From positions 248,001 through 312,000 of the forward strand of contig NZ_UGGU01000003.1 of assembly GCF_900450765.1 (NCBI RefSeq): a stretch of DNA of 64,000 nucleotides, written 5' to 3'. The notes beneath the pieces are model-generated. The model searched no databases. It saw only the letters and a program-made list of their open reading frames with translations, and had not been told where the DNA came from. The stretch is from Fusobacterium necrogenes (GTDB lineage Bacteria; Fusobacteriota; Fusobacteriia; Fusobacteriales; Fusobacteriaceae). Below, piece by piece: positions 53,116 through 62,214 of this stretch. Within the stretch, counting starts at the first letter, position 1; each line of letters opens with the position of its first letter. Position numbers and translations under genes: made by a program.

Positions 53116-53971
53116 ACAAAATTCTCAAGAAATTTTAGATTTATTATTTTTACAAAGAATTTATTGTGAAAAAATAGAAAACATGACTATTAAAATATAT
53201 TTATTTACAGTTTTTATAGCTATTATAGGAATTTTTGCTCAAAATTATTATTATTTAATAGTTTTAAATTTAATTTTAATTATTTATACAAATTATTTAA
53301 TTAATAAAAGAAAAGAAAAAATTACAATAATGGCAACAATAAAAGAAATTATTGACAGGACTTTATTTAATTTAAAAAATCTAAGATTAGAATGTTCTAG
53401 AGAAAAAATAGAAGAATATTTAATAATTGAAAAAGAAAAAAAAGCTAAAAGATATAACAAAGAAATTAGTAATAGTGGGACAGATAAGTATAGAGGAGTA
53501 AGAGATTGGTATTCATATGAAGAAGAATTAAATGATGAGCAAATTATTTTAAGTTGCCAAAAACAAAATTGTTATTTTACAGAAAGTCTATTAGGTTCTT
53601 TTAGTAAGTCAATATTAATTCTAGTATTTTTAATTTTTATAGTTCTACTGTGTTATGGTAGACAAGTAACAATAGAAAAACTAATTATTTACTATCTATA
53701 TCCTTTTGCTACATTTTTAACATTAATTATGAATGATTTTCAAAATTATAAAAGTTTTAAAGAAATTCTAAAGGAATTAAAAATAGAATTCGATAATATA
53801 AAAAGTAAGAAAAAGATTCAAGAAAAAGACTTAGAAAAAATTCAAAACTTAATATATTTATATAGAAAAACTGAATATCGTCCACCTCTAGAAATTATAC
53901 ATTGGAAATTTTCTAAAACATTACATAAGAAGTGGGAAACAATAAAAAAACACTTTATAATCACCTTTTGA
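53096..53971 (+). CDS. S-4TM family putative pore-forming CBASS effector
   Basis: A 291-residue membrane protein with two pairs of helices, residues about 30-67 (YLFTVFIAIIGIF; LIVLNLILIIYTNYL) and about 168-215 (SILILVFLIFIVLLC; YLYPFATFLTLIM), with a soluble loop between. Its N terminus QNSQEILDLLFLQRIYCEKI is typical of the S-4TM family (a CBASS effector class). On binding the cyclic nucleotide it would permeabilise the inner membrane and kill the infected cell. It overlaps the E2 gene by 20 bp, with GGAGGT as ribosome site, so all three genes are coupled. The activating nucleotide is unknown. Confidence 0.85.
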   Translation: MINIKNKQNSQEILDLLFLQRIYCEKIENMTIKIYLFTVFIAIIGIFAQNYYYLIVLNLILIIYTNYLINKRKEKITIMATIKEIIDRTLFNLKNLRLECSREKIEEYLIIEKEKKAKRYNKEISNSGTDKYRGVRDWYSYEEELNDEQIILSCQKQNCYFTESLLGSFSKSILILVFLIFIVLLCYGRQVTIEKLIIYYLYPFATFLTLIMNDFQNYKSFKEILKELKIEFDNIKSKKKIQEKDLEKIQNLIYLYRKTEYRPPLEIIHWKFSKTLHKKWETIKKHFIITF

Positions 53972-53985
53972 AATAATAAAAAAAT

Positions 53986-54129
53986 ATCAAATTAGAGTCT
54001 ACTTGTAGAGATTTACATGTTTATATAGCTCAAAGTAATATTTCTATTTATGGTGATTGTAAAATATTACAACCAAGTAAGAAAGGTTTAATTAATGATA
54101 AAGACAAGTATATTAGGGGGCCTGAGTGA
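53986..54129 (+). pseudogene. possible gene remnant after CBASS
   Basis: An open stretch of 47 codons with no start ends at a TGA (54127). It encodes SNISIYGDCKILQPSKK and ends DKYIRGPE, with normal-looking codon use. I do not recognise the family. It may be the C-terminal scar of a lost defence gene. Confidence 0.3.
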
Positions 54130-54236
54130 TAATTCATTAATTGGAGAAATTGACATAGAAAATTATTTAAACTGAAAATTACTTTCACAAACGTTAAAGG
54201 TATCAGAGTAATTAATAAAAGGAGAGTGATTTTAAT

Positions 54237-55292
54237 ATGAAGGAGAAAAAAGTGAACTACTATATATTTAGAATTGATTATTCAAAAAGAGATTATTTTA
54301 AGAAAAATCTAGAAAAAGGTGTTTTAAGACAAGGTTGGGGAGTAGAAAACTTATCCTTGCTTGATGAAAATGGAGAAGTTAGAAACCAAGAGGAATGGGT
54401 TAATGCTTGTCCAGAAAGTTGGAGAAATACTGATGAAGCTAGAAGATATCTTAGAAATAAAAATAGTAACCTAAGAAAAATGTTAGAGATGAAAGAGGGA
54501 GATATAATTCTTATTCCTAAATTCCCAGAGTGGAATATGTTTTCTTTATACAGAGTTACAGGAAAATACTATTTTAACTTAGAAGAAACAGCAGTAGATT
54601 ATGGACATTGTATTCCTGTAAAAATTGCTACTACATATCCATATGAAATAGACAAATGCTTTACTTACAATGGAAATGATGCCACTAAAATAATTCATAG
54701 TAAGTTAAGAGGGTATCAAACCTCTATAAATAGTGTTTATAACAAAGAGATAATTAAAGCTATTGAAAGTCTATTACAGATAAAAAGTATAAAAGAAGTA
54801 TCTCTAATAACAGAGATTTTAAGAAATATCTTTGAAAAAAATATAAAGAATATGGAAAATCTGAATAAAGAAATTTTTTCTGTTAGACCTAATGATGTAG
54901 AAGAAATTGTAGAAGATATTTTTAAAAAACAAGGGTATTTAGTTGAAAGTAAAAATTCCTATGATAAAAAAGGTGGAGATTCTGATAGAACTTTTATAAA
55001 ACCTCTTCCAATATTGAGTGAAGTAAATGATGAGATAGGTAGTTGTAGAGTCTATGTACAGATTAAGAAAAAAGATGGCGAATATGATGAAGATGAAGGA
55101 ATTAAGCAACTTGAGAAGATAGTTGCCACTAAAGAAAATATTGAAGGGAAAGATAATAAATTTAATAATTTTTATAAGGTTTTAGTATGTACAGGGGAGT
55201 TTAGCTCTAGAATAAAAGAGTTAGCTCAAGAAAAAAATATTATTCTAATAGATGGAATCCAACTTATAAGAATGTGCCTTAAAAATATTTAA
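54237..55292 (+). CDS. Mrr-type restriction endonuclease with N-terminal EVE/PUA-like domain
   Basis: A 351-residue protein. Residues 1-120 (YYIFRIDYSKRDYFKKNLEK, then GVLRQGWG and KEGDIILIPKFPEWNMFSLY) resemble EVE/PUA-like domains that read modified bases. The C-terminal 130 residues are Mrr-like: VEEIVEDIFKKQGYLVESK, then GGDSDRTF, the active-site strand VYVQIKKKDGE (Q-x-K), and VLVCTGEF followed by NIILIDGIQLIRM. This domain order is that of a modification-dependent type IV endonuclease. It has no methyltransferase partner except the unrelated type ISP enzyme. The ribosome site AAAGGAGAG and the ATG are clear. Confidence 0.78.
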   Translation: MKEKKVNYYIFRIDYSKRDYFKKNLEKGVLRQGWGVENLSLLDENGEVRNQEEWVNACPESWRNTDEARRYLRNKNSNLRKMLEMKEGDIILIPKFPEWNMFSLYRVTGKYYFNLEETAVDYGHCIPVKIATTYPYEIDKCFTYNGNDATKIIHSKLRGYQTSINSVYNKEIIKAIESLLQIKSIKEVSLITEILRNIFEKNIKNMENLNKEIFSVRPNDVEEIVEDIFKKQGYLVESKNSYDKKGGDSDRTFIKPLPILSEVNDEIGSCRVYVQIKKKDGEYDEDEGIKQLEKIVATKENIEGKDNKFNNFYKVLVCTGEFSSRIKELAQEKNIILIDGIQLIRMCLKNI

Positions 55293-55305
55293 GTGGAAAA
55301 ATAAG

Positions 55306-55349
55306 AGTTTTAATTCAACTCCTCAGACGTTGTCTGAGGAATTGAAACT
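55306..55349 (+). terminator. hairpin with CAGACgttGTCTG core
   Basis: CCTCAGAC-gtt-GTCTGAGG (55321-55339), with outer AGTTT/AAACT arms (55306-55349). Confidence 0.7.
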
Positions 55350-55368
55350 TTCATAACTTTATTTATTA

Positions 55369-55404
55369 AATTGGTCAGACACTGTCTGACTAATTTTTAT
55401 TTTG
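55369..55404 (+). terminator. second related hairpin, T-rich tail
   Basis: AATTGGTCAGAC and GTCTGACTAATT pair (55369-55395), then TTTTATTTT. The CAGAC/GTCTG core repeats that of the previous hairpin. Confidence 0.75.
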
Positions 55405-55470
55405 CAGGAACTCATGTGATAAAAAAAGAGATACATTTGTATCTCCTAATTATCAGATTATGTTTACCAA

Positions 55471-55557
55471 TGGTGCCTAAGGGGGGACTCGAACCCCCAA
55501 GGCTTTACAGCCAACAGATTTTGAGTCTGTCGTGTTTACCAATTTCACCACTCAGGC
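55471..55557 (-). tRNA. tRNA-Leu (anticodon CAA)
   Basis: On the minus strand the cloverleaf is complete. The acceptor arms GCCTGAG and CTTAGGC pair (one G-T), the anticodon stem is ACAGA/TCTGT with loop CTCAAAA (anticodon CAA), and the T-arm is GGGGGTTCGAGTCCCCC. A long variable arm (TTGGCTGTAAAGCCTT) marks a class II tRNA, and CCA is encoded. Length is 87 nt. It decodes UUG leucine codons. Its 3' end faces the defence island. Confidence 0.95.
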
Positions 55558-55611
55558 ATTGAAGTTTACTCAATTATAATATACTATTTTATGGACTTTG
55601 TCAATATTTTT

Positions 55612-56727
55612 TTACATATTTATATTAGCTAGTCCTATATAAGAATTGTTTAGAAAAAGATATATTATTTTGGGATTGATTGGAGAAAACTTTATAAAAA
55701 TATCTTGTCCATTTAATCCTTTTAAAGCAGATGAGATATATTGAAAATTCTTTACTCTTACTTTTGAATCAGTTATTTTTCTTGTTGTATTTTGTAATAA
55801 AATATCTAATTGACGTATATACTTAATGTCATTTATAGTATTATAATTAATAGAAAAAGCGTACTCTTTCTTTTGAATGTATATATAATTACTTAAAAAT
55901 TCCGTTAATTCTAAAAGAGTCAATTCATAGTTTTTCTTTTTATAGAAATCTTCAATATCTTCTTTTATAAACATTATAAATTTATTAACTTCACTATTTT
56001 CTGTATAGTGTTCACTAATTTTTACTCCTAATTCATTATAAATTTCTTTTAAGACTTTTTTATTACTTATATTTTTAGAAGCAACTAAAATTTCCTTAGG
56101 TAGTATAAATTTTTCATTTTTTAGGGATGCTTTTAATATCCCTTCACGAATAAACCCTAATAGGGAATAAAAATTTGAAAAATAGTAATCAATTGCAAAG
56201 TTAATTGGCTCTAATGAAGCTGAATCTAGCATGATAAGTAGTCTAGGGACCACTTTTTTATTTGAAAAAAAATCATCAACTAAAACATATAAAGGAACAT
56301 CAAAAACTAAGTAACATTGATTTTCTTTTTTGATCTTTTCCATATATCTAACTGTGGTTTTATTAAAAAATTCATCTATATTGTTGACTATTCTATAGAA
56401 TGTAGCATAACTTATTGAAAAACTCTCAGGTAATTTTGTTTTGCACTTTTCGTAAAGTTTTGCTATACTAGTTTCTTTTGAATCTTTACAAATATTTTTT
56501 ATAAGTTCTAAATTTTCCTCATCAAGGTTTCTAAATGAATTTTTATCTTCTCTAGATTTTTTTTCTAATCCTAGAATTCCACTTTTTTTATAGGCATTGA
56601 CCCATCTTTTAAGTGTGGCGTAAGAGATGTTTTTTTCTTCTTCTATCTCTTTTAATTTTTTTTTCTTTTTCAAAAAAGGCTCAATTATTTTGAAACGTAT
56701 TAACTCTAAATTTTCTTTTTCTTTCAA
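55612..56727 (-). CDS. Mu/IS-type transposase-derived protein without intact DDE site
   Basis: A 371-residue protein with the layout of Mu-like or IS481-type transposases: helix-turn-helix KLKEIEEEKNISYATLKRWV with YKKSGILGLEKKSRED, a second HTH (SISYATFYRIV), and an integrase-like core (LVFDVPLYVLVDDF, later LIMLDSAS). The usual second acidic block (D-x-G) is replaced by ILVASKNIS; a possible Glu remains in FIKEDIEDFY. The catalytic triad therefore looks incomplete. No flanking inverted repeats or target duplications are visible. It lies divergent to a PTS gene. It could be a decayed element or a DNA-binding protein exapted for regulation. Confidence 0.7.
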   Translation of the reverse strand: MKEKENLELIRFKIIEPFLKKKKKLKEIEEEKNISYATLKRWVNAYKKSGILGLEKKSREDKNSFRNLDEENLELIKNICKDSKETSIAKLYEKCKTKLPESFSISYATFYRIVNNIDEFFNKTTVRYMEKIKKENQCYLVFDVPLYVLVDDFFSNKKVVPRLLIMLDSASLEPINFAIDYYFSNFYSLLGFIREGILKASLKNEKFILPKEILVASKNISNKKVLKEIYNELGVKISEHYTENSEVNKFIMFIKEDIEDFYKKKNYELTLLELTEFLSNYIYIQKKEYAFSINYNTINDIKYIRQLDILLQNTTRKITDSKVRVKNFQYISSALKGLNGQDIFIKFSPINPKIIYLFLNNSYIGLANINM

Positions 56728-56832
56728 CTTGAACCCCCCTTAATTCCTGTATTTATTATAGTAAAATGATACAATATTTTTAAAAAAAAATCAATATAAA
56801 ATAAAAAAAGCTCAAAAAAATTGAAAAAAATA

Positions 56833-56861
56833 TTGACTTTTTTAAGGAATTAAGATATATT
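56833..56861 (+). promoter_or_regulatory. sigma-70 promoter for the PTS gene
   Basis: TTGACT (56833-56838), a 17-bp spacer and TATATT (56856-56861), 37 bp before the ATG. Confidence 0.75.
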
Positions 56862-56898
56862 AAACCTAACAGGTAAAATATATTTATGGAGGCGAAAT

Positions 56899-58383
56899 AT
56901 GAAAATATTTGCAGAGGTTCAAAAAATTGGAAAAGCTCTGATGACACCAGTTGCAATTCTTCCAGCAGCAGGGTTATTCTTAGCATTTGGAAACAAGTTA
57001 CAATTTACACTTATGGAACAAGCTGGGCAGATAATTTTTAGCAATTTACCTTTATTATTTGCGATAGGAACAGCTATTGGACTTGTAGGTGGAGATGGAA
57101 TCGCAGCTTTAGCAGCAGTAGTTGCCATACTAATAATGAATACTACTATGGGAATAATGTCAAATGCAGCTGTAGGAGTAGCTAGTGGAGATTTATCTTA
57201 TGCTACTGTATTAGGAATACCTACTCTTCAAACTGGGGTATTTGGAGGGTTAATAGCCGGGATAATAGCAGCTATTTGTTATAAAAAATTCTATAAAACT
57301 GAATTACCAGCTTTTTTAGGATTCTTTGCAGGGAAAAGATTAGTTCCAATAATGACAGCTGTTTTAGCGTTTATAGTAGGATTGGCTATGCCAACTATTT
57401 GGCAACCGGTACAAATAGGGTTAGCAAAATTATCATTTTTAGCTAATGAGGTCAATACTAATATTTCAACATTTATATTTGGAGTTATAGAAAGAGCATT
57501 GATTCCTTTTGGTTTACACCATATATTTTATGCACCTTTCTGGTATCAATTTGGGGAATATACAAATAGTCTTGGACAAGTTGTTCAAGGGGACCAAACT
57601 ATTTGGTTTGCAATGTTAAGAGATGGAGTTCAATCATTTAGTTCAGCAACATATGAAGGAGCAGGGAAATTTTTAACAGGAAAATTTGTATTTATGATGT
57701 TTGGTTTGCCAGCAGCAGCTTTAGCTATGTATCAAGAAGCTAGACCAGAAAATAAAAAGTTAGTTGGAGGTATTTTATTCTCAGCTGCCTTAACAAGTTT
57801 TTTAACTGGAATTACTGAACCATTAGAGTTTTCTTTCCTATTTGTTGCGCCAGTATTGTATGGAATACATTGTCTATTTGCAGGACTTTCATTCATGTTA
57901 ATGAACTTATTACAAGTTAGAATAGGGATGACTTTTTCTGGAGGATTAATAGATTATATTGTATTTGGTGTTCTACCTGGTACAAGTGGATTCCAAACAA
58001 GATGGTATATGGTAATAGTAGTAGGAATTTGTTTCTCAATTATCTACTATTTTGGATTTAGATTTGCAATTAGAAAGTTTAATTTAAAAACTCCTGGAAG
58101 AGATGAGGGAAGTTCTGAAGATGATGCTCAAATTGCAGATGGAGATGCATTGGCAGTAGGAGTATTAGAAGCTTTAGGTGGAAAAGAAAATTTAATTTCT
58201 CTAGATTCTTGTATAACAAGATTAAGAGTAGAGGTAAAGGATGCTAGTTTAGTAAAAGATTCTGACCTTAAAAAATTAGGAGCTTCTGGGGTATTAAAAG
58301 TTGGAGCTCATGGTGTACAAGCTATATTTGGTTCAAAGGCACAATTTATATGTAATGATTTGAAAAAGATGACTGGGGTTTAA
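56899..58383 (+). CDS. PTS glucose-family transporter subunit EIICB
   Basis: A 494-residue sugar permease with fused EIIC and EIIB. EIIC occupies residues 1-390: [16 protein letters not shown] near the start, [17 protein letters not shown], and the sugar-binding [23 protein letters not shown] covers residues 410-494, with phospho-accepting Cys in [14 protein letters not shown]. It resembles PtsG/MalX/NagE-type proteins; no EIIA is fused, so a separate one must serve it. Sugar specificity is not clear: glucose, maltose or N-acetylglucosamine. A GGAGGCG ribosome site and a terminator define it as monocistronic. Confidence 0.92.
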   Translation: MKIFAEVQKIGKALMTPVAILPAAGLFLAFGNKLQFTLMEQAGQIIFSNLPLLFAIGTAIGLVGGDGIAALAAVVAILIMNTTMGIMSNAAVGVASGDLSYATVLGIPTLQTGVFGGLIAGIIAAICYKKFYKTELPAFLGFFAGKRLVPIMTAVLAFIVGLAMPTIWQPVQIGLAKLSFLANEVNTNISTFIFGVIERALIPFGLHHIFYAPFWYQFGEYTNSLGQVVQGDQTIWFAMLRDGVQSFSSATYEGAGKFLTGKFVFMMFGLPAAALAMYQEARPENKKLVGGILFSAALTSFLTGITEPLEFSFLFVAPVLYGIHCLFAGLSFMLMNLLQVRIGMTFSGGLIDYIVFGVLPGTSGFQTRWYMVIVVGICFSIIYYFGFRFAIRKFNLKTPGRDEGSSEDDAQIADGDALAVGVLEALGGKENLISLDSCITRLRVEVKDASLVKDSDLKKLGASGVLKVGAHGVQAIFGSKAQFICNDLKKMTGV

Positions 58384-58445
58384 AATAATATAGAAGTCAT
58401 GTGGGTAAATTAAAAGATGAGGGTCTTTTAAGTGAATCTATGGGT

Positions 58446-58485
58446 AAAAAGAGCTACTATAGAAATATAGTAGCTCTTTTATATA
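58446..58485. terminator. bidirectional terminator
   Basis: AAAAAGAGCTACTAT (58446-58460) pairs with ATAGTAGCTCTTTT (58467-58480), then ATATAT. Confidence 0.85.
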
Positions 58486-58549
58486 TAAAATAAAAAGTTT
58501 AATAAAACAAAAATAAATAAATTTTGTAAAGAACTTAGGTAGAACAAAT

Positions 58550-59239
58550 TTATTGAAAATGATAATGTTCATCAGTGAGATGGAGTACGTGTCTGTATCT
58601 ATGTCTGAGTGAGAAATAAACACAAGCAATTCCTATATACCCAACTCCAGCAATTAAAAATACTCTATCCTTAAAAAAATAATAAAATTCTATTCCAAAA
58701 AAACTTCCAGTTAAAAAGATAAGAACACTGAAAAGACAGAAATATATTTTCCATCTGTCTTGTTTTTTTCCTTTTAGGTAATGACCTAAATATACTCCAG
58801 CATCTGTAATATTTCCACTGATATGACTAGTTCTTACAACAACGCCTTTATAGGAGATAAAGAGTCCATTTTGCACACCGATCATGAAAGGAAGATAATA
58901 GAAAAATAACCAGGTATCTTTTACAGTAGCATATAAAAAAAGAAGTCCAATTCCAAGGAAAAGCATAGAGTAACCATATCTTCTTTTTAGATTAAATTCT
59001 CTGCCATCGACTAAAAATCCAGATATAGTAGAACCAGCTACAAAGGCTAGAACAATAGAAAAAATTTTGATAACTTCTAAAAAATTACCACTACCAACAT
59101 TAATAGCTACTTTAGAAATATGACCAGTAAAATGTGAAACAGTATAGGAGTATTTAGCAATACTTATTGTATTGATAAATCCGCCAAAAAAACAGAGCAT
59201 ATAGATCCAATGTAACAAAAGCCTATGTAAAACTTTCAT
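58550..59239 (-). CDS. DUF1275 (YoaK-like) membrane protein
   Basis: A 229-residue inner-membrane protein with about six hydrophobic segments. Family features are CFFGGFINTISIAKYSYTVS, SHFTGHISKVAINVGSG, and VVRTSHISGNITDAGVYLGHY. The DUF1275 family is widespread and without a known function. It is transcribed alone, diverging from the helicase operon. Its C terminus ends in a His/Tyr-rich tail (HLTDEHYHFQ). Confidence 0.87.
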   Translation of the reverse strand: MKVLHRLLLHWIYMLCFFGGFINTISIAKYSYTVSHFTGHISKVAINVGSGNFLEVIKIFSIVLAFVAGSTISGFLVDGREFNLKRRYGYSMLFLGIGLLFLYATVKDTWLFFYYLPFMIGVQNGLFISYKGVVVRTSHISGNITDAGVYLGHYLKGKKQDRWKIYFCLFSVLIFLTGSFFGIEFYYFFKDRVFLIAGVGYIGIACVYFSLRHRYRHVLHLTDEHYHFQ

Positions 59240-59364
59240 TTATTCACCCCAAATAAATTTTCTTATTCAATCTGATAATACCCCCTTTTTAGTAAAAATT
59301 CAAGAGGGATTTTTTTAATATTGAAAATATTTTAAAAATTTAGATCAGGAAAAATAAAGAGGTA

Positions 59365-59373
59365 TGATATAAT
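59365..59373 (+). promoter_or_regulatory. extended -10 promoter for the helicase-sbcDC operon
   Basis: TGaTATAAT at 59365-59373, 36 bp before the ATG. No clear -35. Confidence 0.5.
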
Positions 59374-59409
59374 TGAGTTGAATAATTGAGAGTAGTTAGG
59401 AGGGAAAGA

Positions 59410-62214
59410 ATGGAACTAAATGAAAAGCAATATGAAGCAATAAAAACAATAGATGGACCATTACTTTTGATTTCTGGACCAGGTTCTGGAAAGACTAGAA
59501 CATTGGTAGAAAGAGCTACATATTTATTGGTAGATAAAAAAGTAAAACCAGAAAATATTTTTCTTTCAACTTTTACAGAGAAATCAGCTAGGGAATTATT
59601 GCTAAGAATATCTGATAGAATAAAAGAGAGCAATGAGAAAATAAATATAAATGAGATGTACATTGGAACTCTTCACTCTATATTTTTAAGAATGATAGAT
59701 GAGAATATTGAATACTCTTTTTTTAGAGATGGATATAGAGTATTAGATGATATTGACCAACAATTTTTTATATATAGTAGAATAAAAAGATTTAGTGAGA
59801 TAGAAGGATATAGAGATTTTTTTAAAGATATTCCAGGGATAAATAGTTGGGAGAGAAGTAAAAAAATTCTATGGTGGCTTAATAAGATAAATGAAGAGGG
59901 AAAAAGATTAGATAATATAAGAACTGAAAATAGAAAAATCCTATTTTTAAAAGAGGCTCATAGGGTATATCATGAGATGCTAGTAGAGAAAAACCTGATG
60001 GATTTTACTACTATTCAAAGAGAGTTATATAGAATACTTCATAGAGAAGAGGTATTAGAGAAATTACAAAATAGGATAGAGTATATAATGATAGATGAGT
60101 ATCAGGATACTAATACTATTCAAGAAAAGATAATTTTTATGTTGGGAGGAAAAAAAGAGAATATCTGTGTAGTAGGAGATGATGACCAAGGTATATACAG
60201 ATTTAGAGGGGCAACAGTTAGAAATATCTTAAGATTTCCAGAGAGATTTGAAAAGGGAAGATGTAAAAAGATAAACTTAGATATAAACTATCGTTCCCAT
60301 GATGATATTATAAGATTTTGTAACAGATGGATAAAGCTTATCAACTGGAGGGAGTTTAGGTATGAAAAGGAGATAGTAGCTCCAGAAGGTAAAGAGTTTT
60401 CAAAAACTAGTGGAGTTATAAGAATAGGTGGAGATTCTGAGAAGCATTGGAAGGATAATATATATAAATTTATAAAAAAACTCTATACAACTAAAAAAAT
60501 ATTTGATTATAGCCAAGTGGCTTTTCTTTTTAGAAGTGTGCAAAATCCCAATGTAAAAGAGTTAAAAAACTATTTGGAGGAGTGTGGAATCCCAATATAC
60601 TCTCCACGTTCTAAAGATTTTTTTGATAGAATTGAGATAAAGCTTACAATAGGAGCTCTTCTTGTATACTTTCCTCAATGTAAATATCTAGTATTAGATG
60701 AGGTACAAAATAGAGGGCAGTCAGTATTTTATTACTATAAAGATTGTTTAACTCAATTAAAAAAAGTGATACAAGATGATGAAGAACTATATAAGTGGCT
60801 AGTTGAAAGAAGAAAAGCCAATGCCAGTGAAGAGGTAGTAACTATTCCAAGTTTAAGAAAGGTTTTCTACTCTCTATTACAGTTTGAGACATTTAAAAAG
60901 TTTATAAAACTAGAGAGTGAAGGGGTAAACGAGGGAAGAGAAACATACAATCTAGGAGTTTTTACTGAGATATTGGAAAAATTTGAGAGATTATCTAAGG
61001 TAGAGGATATAGCTAAAGAGGAGATAGAAAAAGTTGTAAGATATTTCTTTATGGTGTATATGAAAAATCTATATCAAAAAAGAGTAGATGAATATGAAAA
61101 TAAAGAGGAATTTCCACTAGGAGCTATCCCATTTCTTACTTTTCATCAAGCTAAAGGATTGGAGTTTCCAATTGTAGTAGTAGGTTCATTGGATTCTTCT
61201 CCTGTGGAGAGAGGAAAGACAGAGGAGGATATCCTTGAAGAGTTATTAAGGCTTGGAGATGATTATGAGCCAAGGGATAGGAAAAATATTTTTGATTTTT
61301 GGAGAATCTACTACACAGCTTTTTCTCGTGCTCAAAATCTTTTAGTACTTACAAGTATAGAAAATCGTTCAGGAAGAAATGAATTACCATCTAGACCTTT
61401 TAGACCAGTGTATGAATCTATTCCATATGTAGATGATGAGAGATTTCAGCTAAAAAATTTAGAGGTAGAGCCATTAAAAGTTACAGAAAATAAGGAGTTA
61501 TTATCATATACAGGGCATATACTTCTATATGAATTTTGTCCTTTAAAATACAGATTTATTAAGGGTTTTAAATTTAAAGCTCTAAGTAATCCTAAAACTT
61601 ACTATGGAATTTTTGTGCATAAGGTAATAGAGAGAATACATAAGGAGTTTTTATCTGGAATTTTTCAAAGGGAGAGTTTAAAAGAGTTAATAGAAAATAT
61701 AGGTAGCTCTTTAGAGAAAAATTTGAGAACTGATTTCAGTGAGGAGATAAGAGAGAAAGTAAAATTAGAGGTAGAGAGATACCTAGAAAGAAATAATTTA
61801 GAGAGTATAATATCTACTGAAGTAAAAAACTACAGTGTAGAAAAAGATTATATAATAGAGGGAACTCTAGATTTATTAAGAAAAACTTCTAATGGAGTAG
61901 AGCTTATAGATTTTAAAACAGGGGCTTATGATGAAAATAGAGTAGAAAGTTATAAAAGACAGTTAGAGATATATACATATCTTCTAAAGGATAGATACAC
62001 CTTTGATGAGATAAAAGCATATCTTTATTATATTGAGGAGGAAAACTCTCTAGTAGAGATAGAATTAGATGAAAAAAGTATAGATAGAACTATAAAAAGG
62101 TTTGATTATGTAGCTGAAAGACTTATCAGCGGAGATTTTAATCCAAGAGAGTATGGGGAAAAGTGTGGAGAGTGTGAATTTAAATGGTACTGTATGCCAA
62201 AGGAGGAGAATTAG
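59410..62214 (+). CDS. UvrD-like helicase fused to PD-(D/E)XK nuclease with Fe-S cysteines (AddA/AdnAB-like)
   Basis: A 934-residue SF1A helicase-nuclease. Helicase motifs: Q-motif LNEKQYEAI, Walker A SGPGSGKTRTL, Walker B IDEYQDTN, motif III VGDDDQGIYRFRGA, motif V/VI FHQAKGLEF and YTAFSRAQNLL. The C-terminal 200 residues are a RecB-type nuclease (IIEGTLDLLRKT, then LIDFKTG). The cysteines YEFCPLKYRF with CGECEFKWYC could hold a [4Fe-4S] cluster, as in AddB and Cas4. It heads an operon with sbcD and sbcC and probably resects double-strand breaks. The ATG at 59410 follows TAGGAGGGA. Confidence 0.9.
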   Translation: MELNEKQYEAIKTIDGPLLLISGPGSGKTRTLVERATYLLVDKKVKPENIFLSTFTEKSARELLLRISDRIKESNEKININEMYIGTLHSIFLRMIDENIEYSFFRDGYRVLDDIDQQFFIYSRIKRFSEIEGYRDFFKDIPGINSWERSKKILWWLNKINEEGKRLDNIRTENRKILFLKEAHRVYHEMLVEKNLMDFTTIQRELYRILHREEVLEKLQNRIEYIMIDEYQDTNTIQEKIIFMLGGKKENICVVGDDDQGIYRFRGATVRNILRFPERFEKGRCKKINLDINYRSHDDIIRFCNRWIKLINWREFRYEKEIVAPEGKEFSKTSGVIRIGGDSEKHWKDNIYKFIKKLYTTKKIFDYSQVAFLFRSVQNPNVKELKNYLEECGIPIYSPRSKDFFDRIEIKLTIGALLVYFPQCKYLVLDEVQNRGQSVFYYYKDCLTQLKKVIQDDEELYKWLVERRKANASEEVVTIPSLRKVFYSLLQFETFKKFIKLESEGVNEGRETYNLGVFTEILEKFERLSKVEDIAKEEIEKVVRYFFMVYMKNLYQKRVDEYENKEEFPLGAIPFLTFHQAKGLEFPIVVVGSLDSSPVERGKTEEDILEELLRLGDDYEPRDRKNIFDFWRIYYTAFSRAQNLLVLTSIENRSGRNELPSRPFRPVYESIPYVDDERFQLKNLEVEPLKVTENKELLSYTGHILLYEFCPLKYRFIKGFKFKALSNPKTYYGIFVHKVIERIHKEFLSGIFQRESLKELIENIGSSLEKNLRTDFSEEIREKVKLEVERYLERNNLESIISTEVKNYSVEKDYIIEGTLDLLRKTSNGVELIDFKTGAYDENRVESYKRQLEIYTYLLKDRYTFDEIKAYLYYIEEENSLVEIELDEKSIDRTIKRFDYVAERLISGDFNPREYGEKCGECEFKWYCMPKEEN

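Noticed and set aside
55471-55557. tRNA-Leu as an integration site with an att repeat bounding the defence island
   Set aside because: No copy of the tRNA 3' end was found near 43.9-44.1 kb and no integrase gene is in the island. The idea is kept only as a remark.
55612-56727. Active insertion sequence
   Set aside because: The second acidic residue block is missing and I see no terminal inverted repeats or target duplications.
59410-62214. Helicase as part of a Gabija/Hachiman-like defence system
   Set aside because: The overlap with sbcDC and the RecB-type nuclease with Fe-S cysteines point to recombination repair instead.
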